Assembly: GCA_033557465.1 (NCBI GenBank)
Contig: CM066048.1
Coordinates: 16,344,305-16,408,304 of the forward strand
Source: Ichthyophis bannanicus
Lineage: Eukaryota > Chordata > Amphibia > Gymnophiona > Ichthyophiidae
Length of the DNA: 64,000 nt
Reading direction: 5' to 3'
The notes under the pieces were generated by a model. It saw nothing but the letters and a program-made list of their open reading frames with translations, ran no database searches and was not told the origin of the DNA. The position numbers and the translations under genes are program-made. Shown piece by piece: positions 1 to 10,289 of the stretch. The stretch's first letter is position 1; each line of letters starts with the position of its first letter.

Positions 1-1302
1 GAGCAGCTGGGAAGCGCCCTTCGTACTGCACAGCTAATGTTTCATACCTTAAAAACTGTGAAGTATCTGTACAGCAAATGCTGGAGGGAAACTGCCCCAG
101 TCTGGGCTGGGAGAGAAATCATTCAAATGATGTCACCAAAGCTGGAGGAAGTTTAAATCAATCCAGTTGCTGCTGGAGGGGAGCGTTCCAGTCAAGGCTT
201 CGAAGAAGTCAGAAGCTGCTCAGCAGTCTGAAGGAGAAAAAAAGTAGTCTCTAGGGACTTAAGGAGGAATATTGAAAGGGAAAATAAACTAGTAGAAAAG
301 AAAAAACAAAAATAAAAGCACAGAATGGGGAGAATTACATCCACACTTGCCAGGGGATAAAAAAAAAAAAAGACTGGGGGGGTGGGGGGGAGGAGCAACT
401 GTTACACTGGAGGCATCGCTTGCTCATGCCCAGAGTTTTCTAGACTCTTTCGGGCTCTGGTAGAACAATCCGATCCAGCGCCGTGAGGGATGATGTCACC
501 CATATATATAAGAGAATGTAAAAAATATATATGCGGCCAATTACATCCTGCTTGTCCATGGAGAAACTGCATTAGCATGTGCTAACACAGTAATGCTTTT
601 TAATAAATCTAGCTCTAAGTTTATATGTAGACAAGAGAGACTGAAATAAATTGCCCAAAATCATAAAGTGAGAGGAGGAGGATTTGGATTTTATCTTCCC
701 TGGCTCTTAGCCTGCTACTTTAACCAATAAGCAACTACTCCAGGAGAAGCTATGATAGCCCAATGTGTTCATGACAACACTGCATAATCTCCTGAAGAGC
801 TTCCCCACTGAAAAGTGCATACAGATTTTAATGGACCCACCCCAGGAGTTTCGGAGGGGGGGTTGAGGGGATGGTGTTTGAGGATGCTGTCGGCAGCCTC
901 AACATGAGCGGAGGAAGAAAAGAATCATGGTAAATGTTCAAGGGTGACATCTAGTGGCTGGATTCAGGACACTTGACTGAAGAATTCTGGAAGGCACCCC
1001 AATATATAACCTCTCAGCCAAAGGACACTCACTGTGATGGCCAGATTATGCACATATTGATGGTGGTTTAGGGGTTAATATAGAACATGGGAAAATCAGC
1101 CTAAAGAAACAAAAAGAATCTGCCATGACTTAAGTACATTGGAAGAGGGCAAAGAAAACAGAACTAATAGCGCTGCAAATGAAGGTGCCTGGCCCTAGAA
1201 CAAGCAAGGGCACATTCCTCCTTGGACTAAGCATTTGGTGCCTTCAAAATCTGGTACCCTAGGAAGGTAACAGTTTACTTATGAGTTAATGTCCTTTCCT
1301 CG
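1..1302. other. Non-coding stretch, nothing recognised
   Basis: No convincing coding region or known repeat was recognised. It holds short A-, G- and TA-rich simple runs (poly-A and poly-G near 361-390, TA-rich at 505-535). It ends where the left arm of the DIRS inverted repeat begins. Confidence 0.5.
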
Positions 1303-1407
1303 AGTCCTGCTAGACCAGTCCAGACAAGTGAGTTGTGTTCCCCTACCAGCATATTGATGGAGACAAAGAACCAATGAAAAGCCAAGGTTTCAATGGCATC
1401 ACTCATG
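1303..1407 (+). repeat. Left arm of DIRS inverted terminal repeat
   Basis: It matches the reverse complement of 5776-5887 at roughly 85% by eye, sharing blocks such as GATGGAGACAAAGAACCAAT and GTCCTGCTA(G/A)ACCAGTCCAG. Confidence 0.75.
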
Positions 1408-1409
1408 CA

Positions 1410-1690
1410 GTGAACTGATAAGAAGAGCCAAGCACAGTAAAACGCTGATACTTCTGCTGATCCACTTGGATTGGGATATGAAAATATGCCTCAACCAGAT
1501 CCAGAGACATCAAAAAAACTCCCCTTGGTACACTGCTTGAATCACAGAGCGCAAGATTTCCATCCGGAAGTTCAAGACGCACAAGCTCTCATTGATCCCC
1601 TTGAGGTCCAGAATGGGTCAAAAGGAACTGTCTTTTTTTTTTTAAGCACCACGAAATAAATGGAGTATCTGCCCTTGCCCTGCTCAACAG
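1410..1690 (-). pseudogene. DIRS reverse transcriptase, N-terminal fragment
   Basis: On the minus strand a short stretch reads as the beginning of a DIRS-type RT: an aromatic and basic segment (YSIYFVVLKKKK), then, after a frame change, a block reading LDLKGINE, then FRMEILRSVI and a degraded strand-turn segment. In the family this region is the fingers subdomain, before the catalytic aspartates. None of the catalytic residues is present because the element jumps to its terminal repeat at about 1407. At least two frame changes and one stop are needed to read it. The call rests on the order gag, then RT, then inverted repeat, and on the LDLKGIN block. Confidence 0.6.
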
Positions 1691-1928
1691 GGAGGAAAGA
1701 GCACCAACCACCGCAACTTATCCAATGTGGTCTGCACAGCAGCACTTCTGATCGCAGACACACAAGAGGAAATGAGGAAAGCATCCGGAATTGGCTCTTT
1801 GCATGCTAGGCATAGTTGAACTGAATGGTGTCTAACACCCTGCAATCCTTGGTAACCGGGCCCATTCCTGAAAGGAAAGTCAAAGCCTGTCTCCCACAGG
1901 AGGAACCAGGGAATGGGACCACAAACCT

Positions 1929-3326
1929 TCATTGCATAGCCTGGGAGAGTCCTCCTCTGGCAGGGACAGAGTCCCTGGGCCCACACGCTCCACAAAAGGA
2001 CAGAGAACAAGTCTGAGGCCTGGGAGCAGAAGGGAAGAAAGGTTTTCCAGGTTGGTGATGATGAGAGCCCCAAGACTCCCAAGAATCCAGCCAGCAGGCT
2101 ATTAGTGGACTGATGGAGGTTGACGAGAAAGGGGCACCAGCCCACTTCACAGGCCCCTTGGACCTGCCGCCTTCTGAAAGGCGGTAAGATTTTGTCTCGC
2201 CCAGGGCCTTCACCAGCTTCTCCAAATCAGCTCCAAACAGAAGCTTCTCCTTAAAAGCCAGTTGGGCCAACCGGGCTTTGGAGGATGGGTCCACTGCCCA
2301 GTGCCAGAGCCAAATCAAACACTGTGACACAGTCATCAGGGCACCATACCTGGCTACCATATATACCAGGTCATACATGGCATCAGAAAGGAAGGCCGTA
2401 GCAGACTCCAAAAAAGGTAGTATCATCTAGCAGAAGAGACTGAATCCACCGAAGCAGGACTCAGGACATCAGGCTTGCACATACTGCCAGCTGCAGAATA
2501 GCTGCCGCCACGGCGAACTGACTCCTCAGCAAGGAATCTACGGTATGATCCAGAAAGTGCTTACGGCTGACCTGCTTTCCACAGGGATGGTGGTCAGTCT
2601 AGTAATCACTGACCTACGCACCCACCTTGGGGGGAATGCCAAACCACTCAATGCACTCCTCTGGCAGTGTGGATATCTTTTTACATACCCTTAACTCTTA
2701 GATAGGGAGTCGGGAGAGTCCTACTCCAACAAGATCATATCCTTGATCACATCCAGGAACCAGAAGATAGTAGTGGATTTTTGTACTACTTGAAGGAGTG
2801 GGTGTACCTTCGGCTCCTGCTCCGTGCCGGAAGCATCTGTCAAAGTCAAGGCAGATGAGCTCCTGGAAATCAGCACCACCAGCTCCTTCTGGAATAGGCG
2901 GATCACGCCAGCCTTTGCAAAATCTTCTGAATACAAGAGCACTTTTTCATCCACATCAGAGCTTTGTACCAAGCCATCTGAATCAGAGTCAGAGTCATAG
3001 TTAACATCTCGGATAATTCCCAGCTGTTCCCATCTCCAGTGAGCTCCCCTTGCTGGGGACACATAGCCAAAAAGTAATCGAACAGGGCTTCCACTTTCAG
3101 CCTGCCTCACATGAGACTGCGCCCAGAGGCTGCAGGGTCTGAATTTCCACTCAGAAGGACCAGGCATGTTGCAAAAACAAAGGGAAAGAATTCTGGGGAG
3201 GACAATCTGGAGTCTGGAAGCTTTCCTCTCAAACAACTCCCCAACACCAAGGAGCACGACCGCCACAGACCCCCTAGAGGACGATGAGCGGTTCACAGAA
3301 TGGTCACCAGAGCCTCTGACTGGATA
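1929..3326 (-). pseudogene. DIRS gag (LAP2alpha-like ORF1) remnant
   Basis: Two open stretches on the minus strand (3326-2721 and 2426-1929) belong to one degraded gag. The second has the most diagnostic part: an AMYDLVYMVARYGALM helix, an LWHWAVDPSSKARL segment and the KEKLLFGADLEKLVKALGE block, a pattern known from DIRS ORF1 proteins and from the C-terminal domain of LAP2alpha, which is thought to derive from such a gag. The upstream stretch carries an acidic Asp-Ser run (DSDSDSDG) and hydrophobic segments. The 5' part is cut by the element at 3327. Frameshifts and stops separate the parts, so no functional protein is expected. The protein would form the structural particle of the retroelement. 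Confidence 0.65.
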
Positions 3327-4819
3327 CACTGGTCAACAAATGTTTACAAAAGTCATGTTACTGAAATAAAAATAGTCATTTCTTATCAATTTTTATATGC
3401 TGAACACGAATAGGACAGTGAAATTGCAAAGTTCGCTCTACTTTTTTTGTAATCTACAAGAATTAATGTTTACATCACAAAATGCATGTCAATAGTAAAT
3501 ATTATAGGCCTTCAGTTAATACCTGTAAAAAACCAAGTCATAGACTACTTCTTAGATTTTTTCGCCTGTCTCTTGTACAGCTGTTTGGGAGCTTCTCTGG
3601 GGAGTGTCCAGCAGTAGTCAGGCAGCATTGTAGTGGACCATTTTCCCTGGTACCTTTGCTCCATCGTTGCGATATCCTGGTGAAAACATTCGCCATGTTC
3701 ATCACTAACCATACCACAGTTGTCAGGAAAGAAATCGAGATGGGAATCAAGGAAATGGATCTTTAGAGACATATTGCAGCCAAGTTTCTGATACTGCATC
3801 AGCATGTCTTCCTTGTAGTTTTCTGCCCTAACATTCCCGAGAAAGTTTGTTGACACTAGGCGAAAAGCATTCCATGCTTGTTTCGCATCACCCTGCAGCA
3901 AGCTGTTGAACCGGTCATCTTTGAAGAGCTCTCGAATCTGAGAACCCACAAAAACTCCCTCTTTAATCTTTGCTTCACCGAGTTGAGGGAATATTTCATG
4001 CAGGTATCGGAAAGCTGGCGAAGTGCGGTCCATGGCTTTCACTAAGTTTTTCATCAAACCTAGTTTGATGTGAAGGGGTGGTAGCAGGATTTTGTGAGCC
4101 TCAACCAGAGCTGGGTGCTGGATATTCCTCTCTCCAACTGTTACATTTTGTCTGCGATTCCATTCCTTCCGCAAGTAGTGCCAATCCCTTGCTCGGCAAT
4201 CCCACTCACATAAGAAACACATGTATTTTATATATCCCTGCTGCAGTCCCATTAAAAGGGCAACTACCTTCAAGTCACCACAAAAGTGCCAGCTGTACTT
4301 GCTATAGTTCATGGAAGTCAGTAGATGCTTTAAGTTATCGCATGTCTCTTTCATGTGGATGACATGCGCTACTGGAATAGATGGAAGACAGTTTCCATTG
4401 TTCAAAAGCACAGCCTTCACTCAGTTTCGAAGAGTCTATAGTCTCCAGTCTTGTGGGTCATGAGTGATTTTTAAAGCATTCATGAGGCTTTCAATATCGG
4501 AACAGAATACCAGATTACTGCGTATAGTACACTGCTGACGTCAGATGGCTTCAGCAGCCATCTGACAGTAGTATGATGATGTGTGCATGCTGGTATCATG
4601 CAATGTGATGCAATATTACATCATTCAAGGCTTATTTGGGATGTTGTTGATGTCCTACTGGATAAATTTACACGGTGAAACGTCAAAAATGAACTACATG
4701 CAATATCTTCAAAACGAGAGCCAATACATTTTTTTTAATGTTATATTCGTGTTCAGCTCACCAAGATACTACAGATTAGGGCCTTTTAAAGTCAGTAACG
4801 ATTTCAATGTTGACCAGTG
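3327..4819 (-). mobile_element. DNA-transposon-like element with CACTGG inverted ends
   Basis: The left end reads CACTGGTCAACA and the right end reads the reverse complement TGTTGACCAGTG. A subterminal block GCTGAACACGAATA is also shared in inverted orientation (near 3401 and 4745). The bases just outside are ATA on both sides (3324-3326 and 4820-4822), consistent with a 3-bp target-site duplication. The element sits inside the DIRS gag, so it is younger than that copy. Its only coding sequence is the orphan protein on the minus strand. CACTG ends with a 2-3 bp duplication recall the CMC/EnSpm superfamily, but I cannot match the protein to a CACTA transposase, so the superfamily stays open. 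Confidence 0.7.
3545..4530 (-). pseudogene. Orphan conserved element protein, 291-codon open core, N-terminus broken
   Basis: The open core runs from 4420 to the stop at 3545. Visible blocks are a start segment reading LLNNGNCLPSIPVAHVIHMKE, a GDLKVVALLMGLQQGY hydrophobic block, a Cys pair with acidic and aromatic residues (CFLCEWDCRARDWHY), a PPLHIKLGLMKNLVKAMD block, and a C-terminal EHGECFHQDIATMEQRYQGKW segment. The His, Cys and acidic residues in these blocks could be metal-binding or catalytic. Homology continues upstream to about 4530 (DIESLMNALKITHDPQDWRL) but through stops, so the reading frame is already broken at its N-terminus. I recall similar predicted proteins scattered through invertebrate and fish genomes, as expected for a transposon, but know no assigned function. 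A basic tail (KRQAKKSKK) ends it. Confidence 0.6.
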
Positions 4820-5775
4820 ATATATCTTTACCCATAGTGCCATTGTTACCTCCCATCCTGAAGCAGGCAAGGTCAGATTAACTGCATCCCCTGGCTGAAA
4901 GGGGAAAGCAGGCCCTCCAAGGGAGGCTCAGAAGCTGCCATGCAGGAAAAGCAGAATCTAGGGATGAGGAAGACAGACAGAGTTAGGGCAAATATCACAA
5001 CAGCATTGCTAAGGCTGCATCAGCCTGCAAGCGCATGTTAACTGCACTTTAACGTTATGCACGTTACAGGAGCTAGGAAAGGAGCGTGTTGGAGTCGCTT
5101 GGGCAGAATGCATGTTAGGACTGCATGACCACCAGGTGCACAATAGGTAAAAATATTACTAACATGTGCAGAAAAACAGCAGGAAACCCCTACAGTGCAC
5201 CAGCAGTCCACCACGAAGTGCGTTCCAAGACAGACAGACAGAATCAGGAGTCCACAACAAGGACAATGACGAGATCAAGCCTTGGTACTCACCCCTCTGA
5301 GAGCCCCAGAGAATCCATGCCAGGCTCAGCTCTACACCCCTGAAACAGTTTCACTGACTGGCTTTGCAGCACAGCATTTAAGGTGGCTGGCAGGTAGATC
5401 CCTCTGAGAGTCTTCTGCAATCTTCGGGAGAGAGCAGGGGAGACAGAGGAGGAAGCACTGAGGCTGTGTGAGGCTGCTGCACTCTTACAGATCCTTCCAA
5501 ATTCTTCCAATTTGTGGCTACACATAAGAGCATGGAGCTGAACCAAAATTTTTCCTCCTCCTATGGCTACTGAGAAGACTGCAATCCAGTGGAGCCTCCC
5601 ACAACATGCTTAAGTCAGAGTCACCTTTCTGTGCTCAAGGTGGTCGTTCACAAGCATTTAATCAAACATTTTTCCTCTCACTCCTCAGATTTTCTGCAGA
5701 GCAGATAATCCATCCACCATCTGCTAGAGACAAAAATACTGAAGGGACCTCTGGTGGCTGAGGCGAATAGAGGCA
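4820..5775 (-). other. DIRS 5' leader region, no clear gene
   Basis: This lies between the nested DNA element and the right inverted repeat, so by position it is the 5' part of the DIRS copy. An 85-codon open stretch on the minus strand (5546-5289), Ser- and Leu-rich, could be a remnant of the gag start but has no motif I can name. Confidence 0.35.
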
Positions 5776-5887
5776 TGGGAGTGATGTCACTGAAACCTGG
5801 GCTTTTCATTGGTTCTTTGTCTCCATCAATCCGTGGTAGGGGGAACACAACCCACTTCTCTGGACTGGTTTAGCAGGACAATATGGA
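5776..5887 (-). repeat. Right arm of DIRS inverted terminal repeat
   Basis: It is the inverted partner of 1303-1407, with the shared block TCATTGGTTCTTTGTCTCCA. Together the arms bracket the DIRS copy. Confidence 0.75.
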
Positions 5888-6971
5888 ATGGACATCTTAG
5901 GCAACTGCCTAAATCCAAGCCCGCTGCTACAACATTTTCCTGGAGAAAAGCCGTAAAGCTGACTTTTCCCCTCTTTCCAGCTTATTTTCCGTTCACATTC
6001 CTGAAAATATATAAGCGTAAGGCAGATGGTCACCTGGAAGTGGCTGCTCAGTGTTTTGTTGACAATTAATTTCACACCTTCCATCTGCTGTGGGAACACT
6101 TCTGGAAAAAAAAACAGATGGAAAAGAAGTTAGGGAGAGTGTGCCTGTGCCATTCTTTATTATGATCTCTTCTCACACCAACCATAATCCATAAAAAGAA
6201 ATAACACTGGCATCTGTACTGTACTCAATGAAAGACTGCTAAAGATATGGGATAAGGATTAGCCGTGGAGTCATCCCAGGTAATGCTGCTGCCCTTGCTG
6301 TGACCTATGCAGTTGACGGCAGTCACAACCCTTCACCTGAAGTATTCTCGCTCTCTACAGGAGTTACCTCCCCAAGAAGGACCTATGGAACAGACTCAAA
6401 ATTCAAGAGACAAAGCAAATGAGTAAACAAAACATTATTTCTCATTCTCTGGGCACACAGTGAGACACAGTGGAGACTCACAACAGATCAGCTACGCCAA
6501 GTGGTTCTTCAAAATCAAATCTGTTGAACCAGAACCTTTTGAACGTAGATGAAACAAGGCCCATCCATTCTGCCAAGTCCTAAATATACAAACAACTGTC
6601 CCCTAAGCCGTCCAGAATTAGAGGCAACGGATTTTGTGAATGTGGACAACTAAATAGATCTGCACAGGCCAGAAAAGCAAAAGGATAATGTAGAATAAAT
6701 CTGCTATATTATCAGCCATCATTACTGGTTTTCTTTTGTTACAAACATTTTTGCCGCCATTAACATTCTACAATGCATTTCATCATTTGCCCAAACTTAT
6801 ATATCACCTTATGGAGGCCACCTAGTCAAGTTTTGCACTTAAAAATAAAATGCACCGCAGCAGCATTAAAAATATCAGATCTAGAAAGATCCGATGATCC
6901 AAAGGTAGTACTCTGCTCAGCCAAGTCTAGAAGTAAAATTCACAGCAAGGGAATTGGAGAAAGCGTTGGAG
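5888..6971. other. Non-coding stretch, nothing recognised
   Basis: No coding region or repeat family could be supported. Short open frames here show no domain features. Confidence 0.4.
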
Positions 6972-7048
6972 AGATATAAGATATGCCATACTGAGTCAGA
7001 CCAAGGGTCCATCAAGCCCAGTATACCAACAGTAGCCAATCTGGGTCA
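6972..7048 (-). mobile_element. CR1 LINE 3' tail fragment
   Basis: It carries the CR1 tail in reverse complement (ATGCCATACTGAGTCAGACC, then CCATCAAGCCCAGTAT). Only the last 75 or so bases of the LINE are present, a typical 5'-truncated insertion. Confidence 0.8.
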
Positions 7049-8540
7049 TGTTTCCAAAAATGGTAAACTCCAAGTACTCAATCCTCATCCTTCTTGACCT
7101 TTCTGCTGCTTTTAAAATTGTTGACCACAACCACATCCTTGATATCTTGTCCTTGCTTGATTTTAAGAAACCTGTGCTATCCTGGTTCTCTTCTTATCTC
7201 TCATTGCTTTTTCAGTGTTTGTTCTGGCGGATCCTCCTCTACTGCTATCCTGCTCTCAATTGATGTACACCAAGAAAAGAAGAGGAACAACAACCCTCCG
7301 CAGAAATCACAGAAGTCACTAGAACAGCGCAGGGAGGACACGGCCACATCTCTTTAAAACAAAGAAACCTTTTATTTCGTAAAACCTTCAAAAAGGTACA
7401 GACCCGATTTGGCCCATTTTCGGCAGTCAGCCAATTAAGATGCAATTGCATATATATTCCAATGGCAGTTTGGACATTGTAACAAGAGCCAGTAGTTGAA
7501 AGCTCAAAGATGTGGCCGTGTCCTCCCTGCGCTGCTCAATTGGTGTACCCCAAGGATCGTTCTTGGCTCCACTCCTTTTCTCTCTCTACACCCAGTCCCT
7601 TGGTGCACTCATCTCTTCCCATGGCTTTCAGTACCATCTTTACACTGATGACTCCCAGATCTACCTCTGTACACCTGATATATCTCTCCAGCAATCCAGG
7701 CCAGGATCTCTGCTTGCCTTTCTGACATTTCTGCTTGGATGTCTCACCGCTGCTTGAACATGGCCAAAACCGAGCTTCTTATTTTTCCCCCTACTTCCCC
7801 TTCCTCCTTTCTCAGTCTCTGTGGATAACTCTCTACTCCTTTCTGTCTCTTCAGCTCACAATCTTGGGATTGTCTGACTCCTCTCTCTCCTTCTCCACAC
7901 ACATCCAACTGATAGCTAAACCTGCTGTTTCCTTCTCTATATCAGCAACAAAAATTTGCCCATTCCTTGCTGAACACACTACTAAGATACTTATCCACTC
8001 CTTAATCACCTCCCGTCTAGGCTATTGTAACCTGCTCCATGCTGGTCTCCAAGTCATCTCTCTCCCCTTCAATCTTTTTAACACTCTGCTGCGCGGCTAA
8101 TCTTCCGCCAGCCTTATCATGCTCATATTATTCCTCTTCTCAAGTCTTCATTGGCTTCCTATCCGTTTCCACATCCAGTTCAAACTTCTCCTGCTGACTT
8201 ACAAGTGCATTCACTCTGCAGCTCCTCACTACCTCTCCCCTCTTATCTCTCCCTACACCCCCTCCTTGGGAACTCTGCTCTTCTGGTAAACTGCTGCTAT
8301 CTGTACCCTTCTCTTCTATTGCCAATTCCAGACTTTGCTCCTTTCACCTCGTTGCTCCTTATGCCTGGAACAAACTACCTTGTATGTCAGGCACCTTCTC
8401 TGACCCTTTTCAAATCCAGGCTAAAACTCATCTCTTCGCTGCTGCTTTCGAATCTTGACTCACCCGTCGTCCTTTGCATTTCCTTAGCACTCCCACTAGC
8501 TGTATCCAATGACTACAGCTACCGTGTTGTCTGTCTCATC
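7049..8540 (+). pseudogene. L2 reverse transcriptase (ORF2) remnant
   Basis: The pieces are read in several frames. An [15 protein letters not shown] block (RT motif A region) lies at 7099-7143. [18 protein letters not shown] (motif B) lies at about 7537-7590, and [11 protein letters not shown] (motif C, with the catalytic YTDD-type Asp pair) follows. Further on are the L2 C-terminal blocks LITSRLGYCNLLHAGLQ and SLHWLPIRF. Between motif A and motif B the frame is broken by the 7275-7534 segment. Several frameshifts and stops follow, so it makes no protein. In a live copy this enzyme nicks genomic DNA and reverse transcribes the LINE RNA at the target. Confidence 0.75.
7255..7554. repeat. Insertion in L2 flanked by a 20-bp imperfect duplication, with 26-bp inverted arms
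   Basis: CTCAATTGATGTACACCAAG (7255-7274) is repeated with two changes at 7535-7554, and both copies look like L2 motif-B sequence. The 260 bp between holds a perfect 26-bp inverted repeat (7326-7351 and 7508-7533), whose right arm ends one base before the duplicated block. It may be a small insertion or a fold-back rearrangement of L2 sequence. Confidence 0.55.
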
Positions 8541-8650
8541 TAGACTGTAAGCTCTGATGAGCAGGGACCATCTTTTACGTCTGTGCAGTGCTGCATATGC
8601 CTTGCAGGCCTATACAAATGTTCAGTAATAGTAATGTTGAATGTACATAT

Positions 8651-9110
8651 TAAACTTTAGGGATTACAGGAGGCTGCTCTCTTTGGCATAAATCAAGTTC
8701 CGAGGCCAGCATTAGAGGTGAAGATACTGAACCAATGTACTCTGTTTAGGAGTGCAGCGCATCCCTGTCATAGTACACTGTACATAAAACTAAATCAACG
8801 AGTCCTAATCATCAACTGAGAGCAATATCTACTAATCAAGACTAAGTCAATATCCCAGGATATACTCTTTTTAGAGAGGAAAGGAAGGTAAAAAAAAAGG
8901 AAAGAGAGAAGTATCTTTATATGTCAGACAAAATAAGTAACTGAAATAAGGAAAGGAGCAGCTGAGTTTCTAACATCTAGTCTAAATAATATCTACTCAA
9001 ATAGTACTACTGAAAATCCATGATCAGGCACTTACATGTTTAGCATCTGCCGCTAAATGTATAAGTCCCTTCCTTTGTTTGTTTATTTCTAAACATGTAT
9101 ATACCACTTT
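8651..9110. other. Spacer between L2 copies, nothing recognised
   Basis: No gene or repeat family was identified. It contains an A- and G-rich patch at 8875-8905. Confidence 0.4.
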
Positions 9111-10262
9111 CCTAAAGAATCATCCAAAGTACTATTACTAATACTGAACATTTGTATAGTGCTACAAGATATACGAAGCGCTGCAGACATGTAAAAGTCA
9201 GTCCCTGCTCATTGGAGCTTACAATCTAATCAAGACAGACACCATAGTAGCTGTACACGTGAGATACATCTAAGGAGAATGATAAGGAAACACAAGGGAG
9301 AGTCAAGATCCGAAAGCGGCCTGGATTTGAAAAGGGTCAGAGAAGGTGCCTGACATACAAGATAGTTTGTTCCAGGCATAAGGAGCAACAAGGTGAAAGG
9401 AGCGAAGTTTGGAGTTGGCAACAGAAGAGAAGGGCACAGATAGAAGCGATTTGCCAGAAGAGCAGAGTTCCTGAGGAGGGGTGTAGGGAGAGATAAGAGA
9501 GGAAAGGTAGTGAGGAACTGCAGAGTGAATGCACTTATAGGTCAGCAGAAGTTTGAACTGGATGCAGAAACAGATAGGGAGCCAATGAAGTGACTTGGAG
9601 TAATATTCGCATGACAAGGCTGGCAGAAGATTAACCGCGCAGCAGAGTATTGAACAGATTGAAGGAGAGATGACTCAGAGGGAGACCAGCATGCCACAGG
9701 TTACAAAAGTCTAGACGGGAGGTGACTAAGGAGTGGATAAGCGTCTTAGTAGTGTGTTCAGAAAGGAATGGGCAAATTTTGCTGATGTTATGGAGAAAGA
9801 AATGGCAAGTTTTGGCTATCAGTTGGATGTATGTGGAGAAGGAGAGAGGGGAGTCAAAGACAACCTCAAGGTTGCAAGCTGTGGAGACAGGGAGGAGTAG
9901 AGTTATCCACAGAGACTGAGGAAGGGGAGTGGAGGGGTTAAGGGTAAAAATAAAAAGCTCAGTTTTCGCCATCTTCAATTTCAAGTGACGGTGAGACATC
10001 CAAGCAGCAAATGTCAGAAAGGCAGGCGGAGATCCTGGCCTGGATTGCCAGAGAGATTTCAGGTGTAGAGAGGTAGATCTGGGAGTCATCAGTGTAAAGA
10101 AGGTACTGAAAGCCATGGGAAGAGATGAATACACCAAGGGACTGGGTACAGAGAGAGAAAAAGAGTGGCCCAAAGACCAATCCTTGAGGTACACCAACTG
10201 AGAGCAGGATAGCAACTTTCCAATATTGCTCAGTGGTGAGGCTATGGCTTCCCAATCAACTC
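9111..10262 (-). mobile_element. L2-type LINE, 5' truncated, minus strand
   Basis: The 3' tail lies at the left end (TACTAATACTGAACATTTGT, then GTCCCTGCTCATTGGAGCTT in reverse complement). The body runs leftward through the same C-terminal and RT blocks as the L2 at 7049-8650, so the two are sister copies in opposite orientation. It abuts the 3' side of an L1/Tx1 relic at about 10263. Confidence 0.8.
9303..10262 (-). pseudogene. L2 reverse transcriptase C-terminal half, remnant
   Basis: On the minus strand the visible blocks are [18 protein letters not shown] (motif B, about 10210-10160), [17 protein letters not shown] (motif C, about 10110-10060), then LVTSRLDFCNLWHAGL (about 9720-9680) and SLHWLPICF (about 9595-9570). 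Frames change at least three times, so it is a relic. It matches the same part of the plus-strand L2 at 7.0-8.6 kb; neither has an intact endonuclease. Confidence 0.75.
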
Positions 10263-10289
10263 TACAGTTCACATTCACTCATGGCTTAG

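Larger units (their letters stand above)
1303..5887 (-). mobile_element. DIRS-type retroelement, internally deleted, with inverted terminal repeats
   Basis: The ends are inverted copies of one another over about 105 bp (1303-1407 and 5776-5887). Read on the minus strand the body holds a gag with similarity to LAP2alpha-type DIRS ORF1 (about 1929-3326), then a short start of a reverse transcriptase (about 1410-1690), and then runs straight into the terminal repeat. The rest of the RT, the RNase H, the tyrosine recombinase and the methyltransferase-like ORF are missing, so the copy is dead by internal deletion. DIRS elements insert through a tyrosine recombinase and carry inverted rather than direct terminal repeats, which fits what is seen. 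A 1.49-kb DNA-transposon-like element (3327-4819) is inserted in the gag. The stretch 4820-5775 lies inside the element and probably holds its 5' leader and the gag start, but no reading frame there is convincing. Confidence 0.72.
7049..8650 (+). mobile_element. L2-type LINE, 5' truncated, plus strand
   Basis: The element carries the second half of an L2 ORF2 and a characteristic 3' tail (GACTGTAAGCTCTGATGAGC, then GGACCATC and a TAGTAATAGTAA end). It is interrupted at 7275-7534 by foreign or rearranged sequence. The 5' half of the LINE, with the endonuclease, is missing, as is usual for LINE copies that stop short in reverse transcription. Confidence 0.8.

Noticed and set aside
3482..3766. 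94-codon frame on the plus strand
   Set aside because: It is antisense to the orphan element protein and shows no domain.
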